From positions 1,860,001 to 1,924,000 of the forward strand of contig OZ241880.1 in the NCBI GenBank assembly GCA_965203505.1: 64,000 nt of DNA, read 5' to 3'. This DNA comes from Bin127 sp965203505 (GTDB taxonomy: Bacteria > Chloroflexota > Dehalococcoidia > Lucifugimonadales > Lucifugimonadaceae). Within the stretch, counting starts at the first letter, position 1. Every line of letters begins with the position of its first letter. The notes under the pieces were generated by a model. The model searched no databases. It saw only the letters and a list, made by a program, of their open reading frames with translations, and had not been told where the DNA came from. Position numbers and translations under genes: made by a program. Below, piece after piece: positions 23,817 to 31,883 of the stretch.

Positions 23817-26521
23817 CGTGCGACCTCCGCCGAAACACCTGGCAGACTTTCAATCACCGATCTAGCGTTTTGCAGCGCCTCGTCGATCCGGGACGGGTCT
23901 CGCGCACCGGCTTGAGCGGAATCGGGTCTCCCACCACCACCGCCACCGATTGTTGCGCTGATGCCTTTGGCGATGTTACCGGCGTGAATCACCTTACCCG
24001 CAATATCGGATGTTGCCATGACGATGATTACTGGTCGTTCATCCACGACGCTGCCTAAAACGACAACCCCAGTGCCCAGCCGGTCCCGCATATGGTCTCC
24101 CGTGCGGCGCATTGCGTCGACGCTTGACGCGGGTATGTTGCGAACTTGAACCGGAATCTCATCGCTGTCGATCTGAACATTGAAGTCCAATGTTTCTGTT
24201 GTTGACGATTCTCCGTCGACTGAACGGCGCAGCAACTGTTCTTCGAGCTGAACGGCGCGTCGGCGAGCGTTTTCCAGTTCAGACAGCAAGTTTTCGGTCC
24301 GATCAACAAGTCGGTCGTCGCCAACACGGAGCGTTGACGCGATGGTGTCCACGATGCCGAAGCGCCTTTGAATTTCCTGTTCTGCCCCGACACCGGTGAG
24401 GGCTTCGATGCGTCGGATTCCTGAGCCGATACCTGTTTGCGACACGATCACGAAAATCCCGATGCCGCCAGTGGTGTCCATGTGGGTTCCGCCGCAAAGC
24501 TCGTAGCTCCACGGGGCATCGATTCTGATGGTTCGGACGTCGTGTTCGTAGGTGTCGCCGAAGAATGCCAGCGCGCCTTCATCTACTGCCTTGCCGTAGG
24601 TGGTCCATTGGACATCGACATGGTGGTTTTCGCGGATGGCGAGGTTTACGCGGTCTTGGACTTTGCCGATCTCTTCGGAGGTGAGGGCGTCCATGTGGGT
24701 GAAGTCGAATCGGAGGTAGTCGGGAGCGACGAGCGATCCGGATTGTCGGACGTGGGTGCCGAGGACTTCGCGCAGTGCGGAGTGGACGAGATGTGTTGCG
24801 GTGTGGTTGCGGCGTATTTTTTCGCGGCGTTCGCCGTCGACTTCGACGGTGAGCACGTCGCCGAGGGAAACGGTTCCGCTCTCGATCTCGCATGAGTGGA
24901 CGTTGAGGTGGCCGTAAGGTGCTTGGCAATCGTCTACGCGAATGAACGTTTCGCCGTTGCGCATCCATCCGGTGTCGCCTATTTGCCCACCGCGGGCGGC
25001 GTAAAACGGAGTCTCCGCCAGCAGGATTTCGATATGTTCGCCCTTCGAAGCGGTTTCCAGCGACTGCCCGTCTTTGACGATGCCGATGACTTCAACATCC
25101 GCCGTCAACGTTCGGTGACCGATGAACGGTACCTCTTCGATGCCGAATGAACGGTAAAGGGATTCGGAATCGGAATCGGAATCGAACATACTCGCAGAAG
25201 AACGCGAGCGTTCGCGAAGCTGCTCCATCTCGGCTTCTACCGCTTCAAGATCGACTTCCATCCCTTGTTCCGCCGAGACTTCGGCAGTCATTTCAATCGG
25301 GAAGCCGTATGTGTCGTAGAGCCGTACAACTGAGGCGCCCGGAACGTTTGAAGCGCCGGACGATTTGGTGTCAGTGATCACCTCATCCAAAATGCGCGAA
25401 CCTTGGTCGAGAGTGGATTCGAACGACTCCTCTTCGCGTTGCAGGACGTGCTGCACGAACGAGAGGTTGTTCGCCAATTCGGGATAGACGTGTGACATCT
25501 GCGAGGAGGTCGCTTCGGCGATTTGGGGAAGAATCGGGCCGGATAGTCCGAGTTCTCGACCAAACAACATGCCTCGACGGATCACACGTCTCAGCACGTA
25601 TCCCCTGCCTGTGTTGCCGGGAACAACGCCGTCTGAAATCAGAAACGATGCCGAACGCCCGTGTTCGGCGACGACGCGTATAGCCCTATCTGCATCCTCG
25701 GTTTCGCCATACCGCAATCTGGCGCGGTTAGCCACAAGTTCGATCAATGGCACAAATACGTCAGTTTCGTAGACGTTGGTCTTGCCTTGGAGGATCTGGC
25801 ATGTGCGTTCGAAACCCATGCCGGTATCGATGTTCTTTTTGGGTAAGAGTTCGTCGTTACCATCGCGGTCGCGGTAGTACTGGGTGAAGACGAGGTTGTA
25901 GAACTCCAAGAAGTCGTCGGAAATGCCCGGCCCCCATGAGGTGCCGCGGACAGGTGAGTCGACCGGTGGTAGATCATCGAAGTCACCGAGGTAATAGTTC
26001 AACTCGCTGCATGGTCCGCAAGCTCCCTCATCGCCCGCCGGTCCCCACCAGTTGTCTTCGTCTCCAAGACGCGATACGCGTTCGGCGGGCACACCAAGGT
26101 CCTTCCAAATCTCGTAGGCTTCGTCGTCGTTGAGATAGATCGTGGGATATATCCGGTCGAATTCCATGCCGTAAACACCGAGACAGAGTTCCAAAGCCCA
26201 TTTACACGACTCGGCTTTGAAGTAGTCTCCGAACGAGAAGTTCCCGAGCATCTCGAAGAGCGTGAGGTGGGAGACATCGCCGACTTCTTCGATGTCGGTT
26301 GTGCGGAAGCTTTTCTGGGCGGTTGTGATGCGCGGCGAAGGTGGTGTGAGTTCACCAGAGAAATAGGTCTTGAATGGCACCATGCCTGCCGTGGTCAGGA
26401 GCAATGTGGGATCGCCGGCGGGTATCAACGACGCCGATGGCAGCCTCAGATGCTCTCGTTCCTCGAAGAATTTGAGGAATTTCTCACGTATTTCGTCGGC
26501 GGTGAAGGTTTGTTCAGGCAT
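23813..26521 (-). CDS. alaS: alanyl-tRNA synthetase
   Basis: A 902-residue class II synthetase that charges tRNA-Ala. The aminoacylation core (motif 1 to 3, with GDPTLLLTTAGMVPFK and MLGNFSFGDYFK), the editing domain zinc ligands NHTATHLVH and ELCGGTHMDTTG, and the C-terminal glycine-rich DHHA1 segment (GGGGGGRPDSAQAG) are all present. It lies at the head of the minus-strand run with ruvX. The length is slightly above the usual 870-880. The divergent HigB-type gene starts 115 bases away. Confidence 0.96.
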   Translation of the reverse strand: MPEQTFTADEIREKFLKFFEEREHLRLPSASLIPAGDPTLLLTTAGMVPFKTYFSGELTPPSPRITTAQKSFRTTDIEEVGDVSHLTLFEMLGNFSFGDYFKAESCKWALELCLGVYGMEFDRIYPTIYLNDDEAYEIWKDLGVPAERVSRLGDEDNWWGPAGDEGACGPCSELNYYLGDFDDLPPVDSPVRGTSWGPGISDDFLEFYNLVFTQYYRDRDGNDELLPKKNIDTGMGFERTCQILQGKTNVYETDVFVPLIELVANRARLRYGETEDADRAIRVVAEHGRSASFLISDGVVPGNTGRGYVLRRVIRRGMLFGRELGLSGPILPQIAEATSSQMSHVYPELANNLSFVQHVLQREEESFESTLDQGSRILDEVITDTKSSGASNVPGASVVRLYDTYGFPIEMTAEVSAEQGMEVDLEAVEAEMEQLRERSRSSASMFDSDSDSESLYRSFGIEEVPFIGHRTLTADVEVIGIVKDGQSLETASKGEHIEILLAETPFYAARGGQIGDTGWMRNGETFIRVDDCQAPYGHLNVHSCEIESGTVSLGDVLTVEVDGERREKIRRNHTATHLVHSALREVLGTHVRQSGSLVAPDYLRFDFTHMDALTSEEIGKVQDRVNLAIRENHHVDVQWTTYGKAVDEGALAFFGDTYEHDVRTIRIDAPWSYELCGGTHMDTTGGIGIFVIVSQTGIGSGIRRIEALTGVGAEQEIQRRFGIVDTIASTLRVGDDRLVDRTENLLSELENARRRAVQLEEQLLRRSVDGESSTTETLDFNVQIDSDEIPVQVRNIPASSVDAMRRTGDHMRDRLGTGVVVLGSVVDERPVIIVMATSDIAGKVIHAGNIAKGISATIGGGGGGRPDSAQAGARDPSRIDEALQNARSVIESLPGVSAEVAR

Positions 26522-26610
26522 CGCTTTGCGGTATCGGGCAGAATTGAGGTTCTCAAGTAATCAATTTTAAGTGCAGCGATTCGGGCCGATTCGCGGACTC
26601 AGCCTAGGTT

Positions 26611-26626
26611 GTATCCTATGGGATAC
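26611..26626. promoter_or_regulatory. palindromic operator of the higBA-type pair
   Basis: GTATCC (26611-26616) and GGATAC (26621-26626) form an inverted repeat separated by TATG, ending ten bases before the toxin start codon. Toxin-antitoxin operons are commonly repressed by their antitoxin at such sites, and the downstream antitoxin has a helix-turn-helix. The matching role is inference. Confidence 0.5.
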
Positions 26627-26636
26627 GAATTGTGTT

Positions 26637-26927
26637 ATGATCGAGATACGAGAGACACCAACATTCACGCGATGGTTCGAGAAATTACGGGACCGAAATG
26701 CTCGATCTCGCATTGACGTTAGGATCTACCGGCTTTCGTTGGGCAACTATGGCGACGCGAAATCGGTTGGCAAAGGAGTCTCAGAAATGCGAGTGAGTTA
26801 CGGGCCTGGGTACCGTATCTACTTCTGCAAACGCGGACATAGTGTCATTATCCTGCTGGCGGGTGGAGACAAAAGCTCGCAGTCCCGAGACATCAGAATC
26901 GCCCAAGAGATGGCGAAGCAAGTTTGA
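26637..26927 (+). CDS. RelE/HigB-type toxin
   Basis: A 96-residue addiction-module killer protein of the HigB-like RelE superfamily: FTRWFEKLRDRNARSRIDVRIYRL...NYGDAKSVGKGVSEMRVSYGPGYRIYF. The YGPGYRIYF strand and the following helix match the subgroup usually coded before an HTH antitoxin. It should cleave mRNA on the ribosome. The ATG at 26637 is chosen because the fold begins there and the operator lies just upstream; the 26571 frame start lies before the operator. Confidence 0.87.
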   Translation: MIEIRETPTFTRWFEKLRDRNARSRIDVRIYRLSLGNYGDAKSVGKGVSEMRVSYGPGYRIYFCKRGHSVIILLAGGDKSSQSRDIRIAQEMAKQV

Positions 26928-26950
26928 GAAAAGAACGAGGTGCCGTTGAG

Positions 26951-27313
26951 ATGGCAAAGCTAGCAACAAAACGGTGGGATCCGGCCGAGCACATTCGGGA
27001 CGATGCTGACGTCGCGGCTTACATTGAGGCGGCGCTTGAAGATGGCGATCACCGCGTCGTTGCCTCCGTTCTCGGCGATATCGCGCGGGCCAAAGGCATG
27101 ACGCAGGTGGCGCGGGATGCGGGACTGGGGCGCGAGAGCCTCTACAAGTCTCTGTCGTCGGACGGGAATCCCGAGTTTTCGACGGTGCTCCGAGTGTTGA
27201 AAGCACTCGGTATCAGGTTGCGGGCGACGGTTGTAGCTGACACTCAATCTGACGAATGGACAGGGGCTACCGCATCGGCTTTGGCGGACGAAGGCGAGAG
27301 GTACGGCGAGTGA
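26951..27313 (+). CDS. HTH antitoxin of the RelE/HigB-type toxin
   Basis: A 120-residue addiction-module antidote protein. The N-terminal KRWDPAEHIRDDADVAAYIEAAL is the toxin-binding segment, and the helix-turn-helix is MTQVARDAGLGRESLYKSL around residues 50-70, followed by FSTVLRVLKALGIRL. It lies 23 bases after the toxin stop. The C-terminus is extended by about 25 acidic residues beyond the usual end. A tRNA-Lys gene begins 35 bases after it, so the pair sits directly beside a classical integration target. Confidence 0.86.
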   Translation: MAKLATKRWDPAEHIRDDADVAAYIEAALEDGDHRVVASVLGDIARAKGMTQVARDAGLGRESLYKSLSSDGNPEFSTVLRVLKALGIRLRATVVADTQSDEWTGATASALADEGERYGE

Positions 27314-27348
27314 TGGCGACGCTCGGGATTAGAATCGTCTGTATGCGC

Positions 27349-27425
27349 GGGCCTGTAGCTCAGTTCGGCAGAGCAGCGGACTTTTAATCCGAAGGTCGTG
27401 GGTTCGAATCCCACCGGGCCCACCA
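27349..27425 (+). tRNA. tRNA-Lys(UUU), CCA encoded
   Basis: A complete cloverleaf. The acceptor GGGCCTG (27349-27355) pairs with CGGGCCC (27415-27421), the D arm holds AGCTC/GAGC, the anticodon loop CTTTTAA carries the anticodon TTT, the T arm is GTGGG-TTCGAAT-CCCAC, and ACCA follows. The anticodon reads AAA/AAG lysine codons. No integrase or repeated 3' end was found nearby. Confidence 0.96.
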
Positions 27426-27505
27426 TTTGTTGAGCGAAGACGTTTACGGCTTGGCAAGGCGTTCGCCTACCCTCACCAAGCACAGTCGTTCACTGACCAA
27501 GCGCG

Positions 27506-27913
27506 TCAAAACGCAATGCAGGTTTTGTTGACGGTCTTGAGCACTGATTCTTGGTTGAAACGCTGTTTATATTCTTCGGCGATCAGATCCTTAGCATCTT
27601 CGTCGTTATCAGAAGCCAAGGTGATCAAAACCTTTGTGGTTTCTTTTTGGATGATGTTGTCGGACCCGCGCCACTGCTCCATGCCATCGAGCACGGTTAA
27701 GCCGTCTGGGAATCTCGGCGTTACCGCGTCGGCGAGAAATGCGTCCCATTCGGAATCGTCCACGACTTCGCCCTCAGATGCTCCCCTGCCCATATAGAGC
27801 TGGTACTCATTCCAACACTCAGTGTCGTCAGGGCATCCATTGTTGAAAATCGCATCGCACCCGAGGCTGGTGAACACAACGGCGACGATAAGAGTGATGA
27901 TTACAGCGCGCAT
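27506..27913 (-). CDS. DUF3574-like lipoprotein
   Basis: A 135-residue secreted lipoprotein. A signal segment (RAVIITLIVAVVFTSLG) ends at a lipobox cysteine, C19. The mature part (YQLYMGRG...WDAFLADAVTPRFPDGLTVLDG...QWRG...IIQKETTKVLITL) matches the DUF3574 family of small exported proteins of unknown function. The ATG at 27913 has AGGGAA upstream; the frame upstream of it has no signal character. It is divergent from the acyltransferase, 47 bases away. Confidence 0.78.
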   Translation of the reverse strand: MRAVIITLIVAVVFTSLGCDAIFNNGCPDDTECWNEYQLYMGRGASEGEVVDDSEWDAFLADAVTPRFPDGLTVLDGMEQWRGSDNIIQKETTKVLITLASDNDEDAKDLIAEEYKQRFNQESVLKTVNKTCIAF

Positions 27914-27960
27914 TCGTGTTCCCTGATAATTGGATTCTACGATTCGCCGATGGACCCGAG

Positions 27961-29082
27961 ATGACCAGATTTCACGAACTCGACGCATTGAGGGCATTTG
28001 CGATGCTTCTAGGGGTTGTGTTGCATGCGTCGATGTTCCTCGTATGGCGAGAGTGGCCCGTGGTCGCCAAAGAGATTTCGCCCGATCTGCCGTACGACGA
28101 CATCGTCCACGCCATCCACGGCTTCAGGATGCCAGTGTTCTTTTTGTTGAGCGGCTTTTTCACCGCGATGCTCTGGCAACGGCGGGGTAGAAAAGAACTG
28201 GTCAATCATCGTCTCAAACGCGTAGGCCTCCCGTTATTAATCGGCGCGTTCACGATCGTTCCGGTCCATGTCTTGTGGATCGTGCTGTTCAAAGGCGAAG
28301 AGATCAATCTCCTGACGCCGATCTGGATTTTCGCCTTCGGTTGGCTCTACGGGCTTCAACATCTGTGGTTTCTGTGGATGCTGCTCCTTCTGGTGGGGTT
28401 GTTCATAGGGGTAACTGCCCTCGGTATCAAGCTCACCCACCAGTGGTTGTGGTGGATATTGGTCCCGTTGGTGCTGGTTCCGCAACTGATGATGACGGAG
28501 TACAACTGGGGACCCGACACCGCTTCTCACATCATTGTGAACCCGATTGTGCTTATCTACTACCTCTGTTTCTTCTTGTTCGGTGCGTTTATGTTTACAT
28601 CCGGCATGGCGATCGACCGCCGTTGGGTATTGGCGCTGTTGCCTGTTGTCCCCATCTTCTACGTCGGCCGGATCTTCGAGTTCACCGGCGATTCACTAGG
28701 TGCACACATCGCATCATCCGTTCTGCAAGTGATGTACGCGTGGGCGATGTGCTTCGGCACGATGGGGTTTTTCAAGATCGTCGCGTCGGCAAATCGCCCT
28801 TGGGTCCGTTACGTGTCGGACGCATCATACTGGATCTACCTATGGCACGTCGCCTTGATTTTTCCAGCCCAAGCGTTCGCGACTCGACTCGATTGGAACG
28901 TGCACTTGGAGGTGATGTTGATCATCGTCGCCGTGACCGCTTTGCTTCTTGCCTTGTACCAGCTCGCCGTCAGGCATACCTGGATTGGCACTATGCTGAA
29001 TGGACCGAGGATTGAACGAGGTAAGGGAACCGATGATCACTCGGAAACTCGCCCATCGAATACAATCGCCTTTAAACAGTAG
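27961..29082 (+). CDS. acyltransferase 3 (OpgC-like) membrane protein
   Basis: A 373-residue polytopic enzyme of the acyltransferase-3 family, which transfers acyl groups to exported sugars, lipids or glucans. The N-terminal FHELDALRAFAMLLGVVLHA holds the conserved catalytic-type His, and FRMPVFFLLSGFFTAML is the second conserved block. About ten membrane segments follow. ATG 27961 is preferred because the family pattern starts within three residues of it. A GTG at 27916 would overlap the divergent promoter region. The acceptor is unknown. Confidence 0.85.
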   Translation: MTRFHELDALRAFAMLLGVVLHASMFLVWREWPVVAKEISPDLPYDDIVHAIHGFRMPVFFLLSGFFTAMLWQRRGRKELVNHRLKRVGLPLLIGAFTIVPVHVLWIVLFKGEEINLLTPIWIFAFGWLYGLQHLWFLWMLLLLVGLFIGVTALGIKLTHQWLWWILVPLVLVPQLMMTEYNWGPDTASHIIVNPIVLIYYLCFFLFGAFMFTSGMAIDRRWVLALLPVVPIFYVGRIFEFTGDSLGAHIASSVLQVMYAWAMCFGTMGFFKIVASANRPWVRYVSDASYWIYLWHVALIFPAQAFATRLDWNVHLEVMLIIVAVTALLLALYQLAVRHTWIGTMLNGPRIERGKGTDDHSETRPSNTIAFKQ

Positions 29083-29150
29083 CGTTACCAGCGCAAGTTG
29101 GCCAAAAGTAATAAAATATCCCAATAAGTAATGCAAAAGGAGTTTTGGTC

Positions 29151-29384
29151 ATGATCGAGTCTGGCATTACATCGAAAGGACAGACGACATTGCCTAAAGC
29201 GGTCAGGGAGGCATTGGGAGTCAAGCCGGGCGACCGGATCAGGTACGCCATTCTCGATAACAAGGTTATGATCATGCCGGCGCTTCCGGTGGCTAGACTC
29301 TACGGCCGTTTGCAATACGAAGGTCCTCCCAAAACGCTTGATGAGATCGATCTGGCGATGATGGCCCCCTCCTCCGACTCGTGA
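29151..29384 (+). CDS. AbrB/MazE-type antitoxin
   Basis: A 77-residue swapped-hairpin AbrB domain protein: SGITSKGQTTLPKAVREALGVKPGDRIRYAI, the DNA-binding fold of SpoVT/AbrB and of VapB/MazE antitoxins. The C-terminal 30 residues would bind the toxin. AAAGGAG at 29136-29142 sets ATG 29151 (8-base spacing). The PIN-domain toxin gene overlaps its stop (GTGA). It probably represses its own promoter. Confidence 0.86.
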   Translation: MIESGITSKGQTTLPKAVREALGVKPGDRIRYAILDNKVMIMPALPVARLYGRLQYEGPPKTLDEIDLAMMAPSSDS

Positions 29385-29782
29385 TCGCACTCGACACCAA
29401 CATTGTGATGAGGCTGCTGGTGCGCGATGATCGCGCTCAAGCTGAAGCGGCGGCGCAGTTGCTGTCCGGGTTAACACCGCAGAACCGCGGCTTTGTGTGC
29501 CGCGAAGCCGTAATGGAACTCGTTTGGGTTCTGGAGAGGGTTTACAAATATTCGAAAGTCGACATAGGGGAAGCCATGCTTGAACTTATCGCCTCTTCTG
29601 ACTTGGAGATCGAAAACCATGAAGACGTCACGCGTTGTCTGTACAGATATATGCGTGGTGGTGTCGATTTCGGTGATCTGATGATTCTTGCAGCGGCTGG
29701 GCGCAGAGAATCCGCGCCTTTGTACACGTTCGATCGCAGACTTTCGCGGCTCGACGGTGCGACTTTGTTGGAACCAACATGA
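29381..29782 (+). CDS. vapC: PIN-domain ribonuclease toxin (VapC-type)
   Basis: A 133-residue PIN domain protein. The acidic residues D5 (ALDTNIVMRLL), E43 or E46 in CREAVMELVWVL, D96/D100 in GVDFGDLMI and D118 in TFDRRL form the Mg2+ site. VapC toxins cut tRNA or rRNA. It starts with GTG overlapping the AbrB-type antitoxin stop. The length and motif order are normal, so it is probably functional. Confidence 0.86.
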   Translation: MIALDTNIVMRLLVRDDRAQAEAAAQLLSGLTPQNRGFVCREAVMELVWVLERVYKYSKVDIGEAMLELIASSDLEIENHEDVTRCLYRYMRGGVDFGDLMILAAAGRRESAPLYTFDRRLSRLDGATLLEPT

Positions 29783-29801
29783 TTTGAGGACAAGGCCTGC
29801 A

Positions 29802-30677
29802 ATGCAGAAAAGAACACTGGGAAGAACTGGGCACGAAAGCACAGTCGTTTCATTCGGCACTTACGCGGTTGGGTGGCTCAGCCAGGACGAGGCCGATGAC
29901 GCGATCCAACTTGTACTGGATCACGGTGTCAACCATTTCGACATCGCGCCAACATATGGTGAGGCGATGGAGCGTGTCGCGCCGTGGATGCCAGAAATCC
30001 GCGAGCGGATATTCGTCGGCGCAAAAACCGCCGTCCGAGACCGTGATGGTGCTTGGCGAGACGTCGAGAGCATCATGCGCCGAATGAACGTCGAAAAATT
30101 CGACCTGTTTCAACTCCATTCCGTCGGAGATATGCACCAACTGGAGCTCGCGACGGCGCCGGGTGGATCGCTCGAAACCCTGGTTGAAATGAGAGAACAA
30201 GGGTTGACCAAGTGGCTTGGGATCACGGGACACGGTCCAGAAGTCCCGGCGACCATACTCGAGTCGTTGAATCGGTTCGATTTCGACACAGTGATGTTTC
30301 CGTTGAACCCTGCGGCGTCACGTGACCCCGACTATCGGCGGGACTCGGAGGCGTTGCTGTCAGAGTGCGAAGCTCGAAACATCGGTGTTCAGACGATCAA
30401 GATGATTGCGCGTGGCGGTTGGGGCGATGGCGGCAAGGAGACGAATACGTGGTATGACCCGCATCGGGAACAGGGAGACATAGACCGTTCTCTGTGGTGG
30501 GTATTGTCGCAACCGATGCACACGGCGCCGAGTTGCGGCGATGCGGAACTTTTGCCGAAAGTGTTGGATGCGGCGGAGAGGTTCGTGCCGCTTGACACAT
30601 CTCAGCTCGATGATGTGGCTTCAAATCAACGACCGCCTAACTCCCTGCCTGCTTTGGCAATTCCGCCAGCCGCGTAG
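29802..30677 (+). CDS. aldo/keto reductase family protein
   Basis: A 291-residue (beta/alpha)8 oxidoreductase. LGRTGHESTVVSFGTYAVGW is the N-terminal pattern; the catalytic Asp and Tyr are in HFDIAPTYGEAM, the Lys in VGAKTAV, and the His in LFQLHSV. It should use NADPH to reduce an aldehyde or ketone. ATG 29802 fits the family start; the longer frame overlaps the toxin gene. It lies 19 bases after vapC, but the permease downstream starts only 48 bases later and could share the transcript. Substrate unknown. Confidence 0.86.
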   Translation: MQKRTLGRTGHESTVVSFGTYAVGWLSQDEADDAIQLVLDHGVNHFDIAPTYGEAMERVAPWMPEIRERIFVGAKTAVRDRDGAWRDVESIMRRMNVEKFDLFQLHSVGDMHQLELATAPGGSLETLVEMREQGLTKWLGITGHGPEVPATILESLNRFDFDTVMFPLNPAASRDPDYRRDSEALLSECEARNIGVQTIKMIARGGWGDGGKETNTWYDPHREQGDIDRSLWWVLSQPMHTAPSCGDAELLPKVLDAAERFVPLDTSQLDDVASNQRPPNSLPALAIPPAA

Positions 30678-30725
30678 TCGAATCCCAGATCGGATGCGTT
30701 GGCGATTCATGATATTGGACACTCG

Positions 30726-31871
30726 ATGACGGATCGGGAAGTTAGACGTAAACGCTTCCTGATGCTGGTGGCGGTGGCGATACTGGTCGCGATGGTCGTC
30801 TTGATGTACCTGTTGAGATCGGTACTCATCACTGTCCTATTCAGTGCACTGATCGCGTATGTGTTGTTGCCGTTGAGGGATGTGATCACGCGTCCGATGC
30901 CGTGGCGCGAGAGCCGGCCGGGCTTAAGCCGCGGAATAGCGGTTGGTCTGATCTTCGTAGTTGCGATCGGGATATTCATCGGCTCGATGGCGGTGGTGAT
31001 ACCGCCAACGATCGAGCAGGGCCAAAAGCTCATCGATGATTTGCCGACCATCTTCAACTCGGCGCGCGTCACGATCGAAGGATGGGTTGGAGACTACACG
31101 GAACTCGTGCCTGCCGAGATTCGGGCGGAGATCGAATCGAATTTAGCCAATATGGGCGGCATCGTCTTTGATGCGGTTTGGCAGGTCCTGCCAAGAACCT
31201 TTGGACTGGTCTCAGGAACTTTCGCATTGATCATCGGTCTGGCGACGATGCCGGTACTGATTTTCTACATGACGAAGGATTCCGGTCAGATCGGCTCCGC
31301 GGTGTTGGCTCCATTTCCGAAAGTGTTGCGACCGTACCTAGTGGACTTGGGCAAGATAGTGGACAGGACCATTGGCGGCTACCTTAGAGGCCAGTTCATT
31401 TTGGCTTTGATCGTCGGTGGCGCGGCAACCATCGGGCTGATGGCATTAGGTGTCCCGTTCGCGGCGTTGCTTGGTGTTGTCGCGGGTGCTACGGCGTTGA
31501 TCCCGATCGTGGGGCCGTTCATCGGCGGCGCGGTGGCGATACTGGTAACTTTGGCGACCGCGCCTGACAAGGTTCTCTGGGTGGCAATCCTCTATTTGGG
31601 TGTACAGCTAGCCGAAAACACGCTTCTAGCGCCGCGGGTGCAAGCAGATGCATTAAACCTTCATCCTATAGCCGTGATCATTGTCATAATCGTCGGCGGT
31701 CACTTCTTCGGCATTTGGGGAATCATTTTTGGACCGCCGTTGGTTTCGATGGGCAGGGATGTCGTCAAATATCTTGTGCACCAGTGGGATCTTCCGCCGA
31801 CCATCCCAAACGGTGCCAACGAAAGCACATCTGATGTCGAACCTCGACTTGATCCCGAGCCAATGGAGTAA
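30726..31871 (+). CDS. AI-2E family transporter (PerM/TqsA-like)
   Basis: A 381-residue membrane protein with eight predicted membrane segments. Family markers are the N-terminal pair of helices (MLVAVAILVAMVVLMYLL), the mid segment GGYLRGQFILALIVGGAAT and the C-terminal LIPIVGPFIGGAVAILVTL and GGHFFGIWGIIFGPPL. Members export autoinducer-2 or small ions in some bacteria, but most have no known substrate. The ATG at 30726 follows directly after the aldo/keto reductase; TTG or ATG further upstream are less likely. Length is typical. Confidence 0.86.
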   Translation: MTDREVRRKRFLMLVAVAILVAMVVLMYLLRSVLITVLFSALIAYVLLPLRDVITRPMPWRESRPGLSRGIAVGLIFVVAIGIFIGSMAVVIPPTIEQGQKLIDDLPTIFNSARVTIEGWVGDYTELVPAEIRAEIESNLANMGGIVFDAVWQVLPRTFGLVSGTFALIIGLATMPVLIFYMTKDSGQIGSAVLAPFPKVLRPYLVDLGKIVDRTIGGYLRGQFILALIVGGAATIGLMALGVPFAALLGVVAGATALIPIVGPFIGGAVAILVTLATAPDKVLWVAILYLGVQLAENTLLAPRVQADALNLHPIAVIIVIIVGGHFFGIWGIIFGPPLVSMGRDVVKYLVHQWDLPPTIPNGANESTSDVEPRLDPEPME

Positions 31872-31883
31872 TCGTTAAACGCG

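Noticed and set aside
24437..24895. 152-residue ORF on the plus strand within alaS
   Set aside because: It is antisense to the alaS editing-domain region, is Val/Asp/Gly-rich and lacks motifs.
27349..27505. Attachment-site duplication at tRNA-Lys
   Set aside because: I found no second copy of the tRNA 3' end in the window and no integrase gene.
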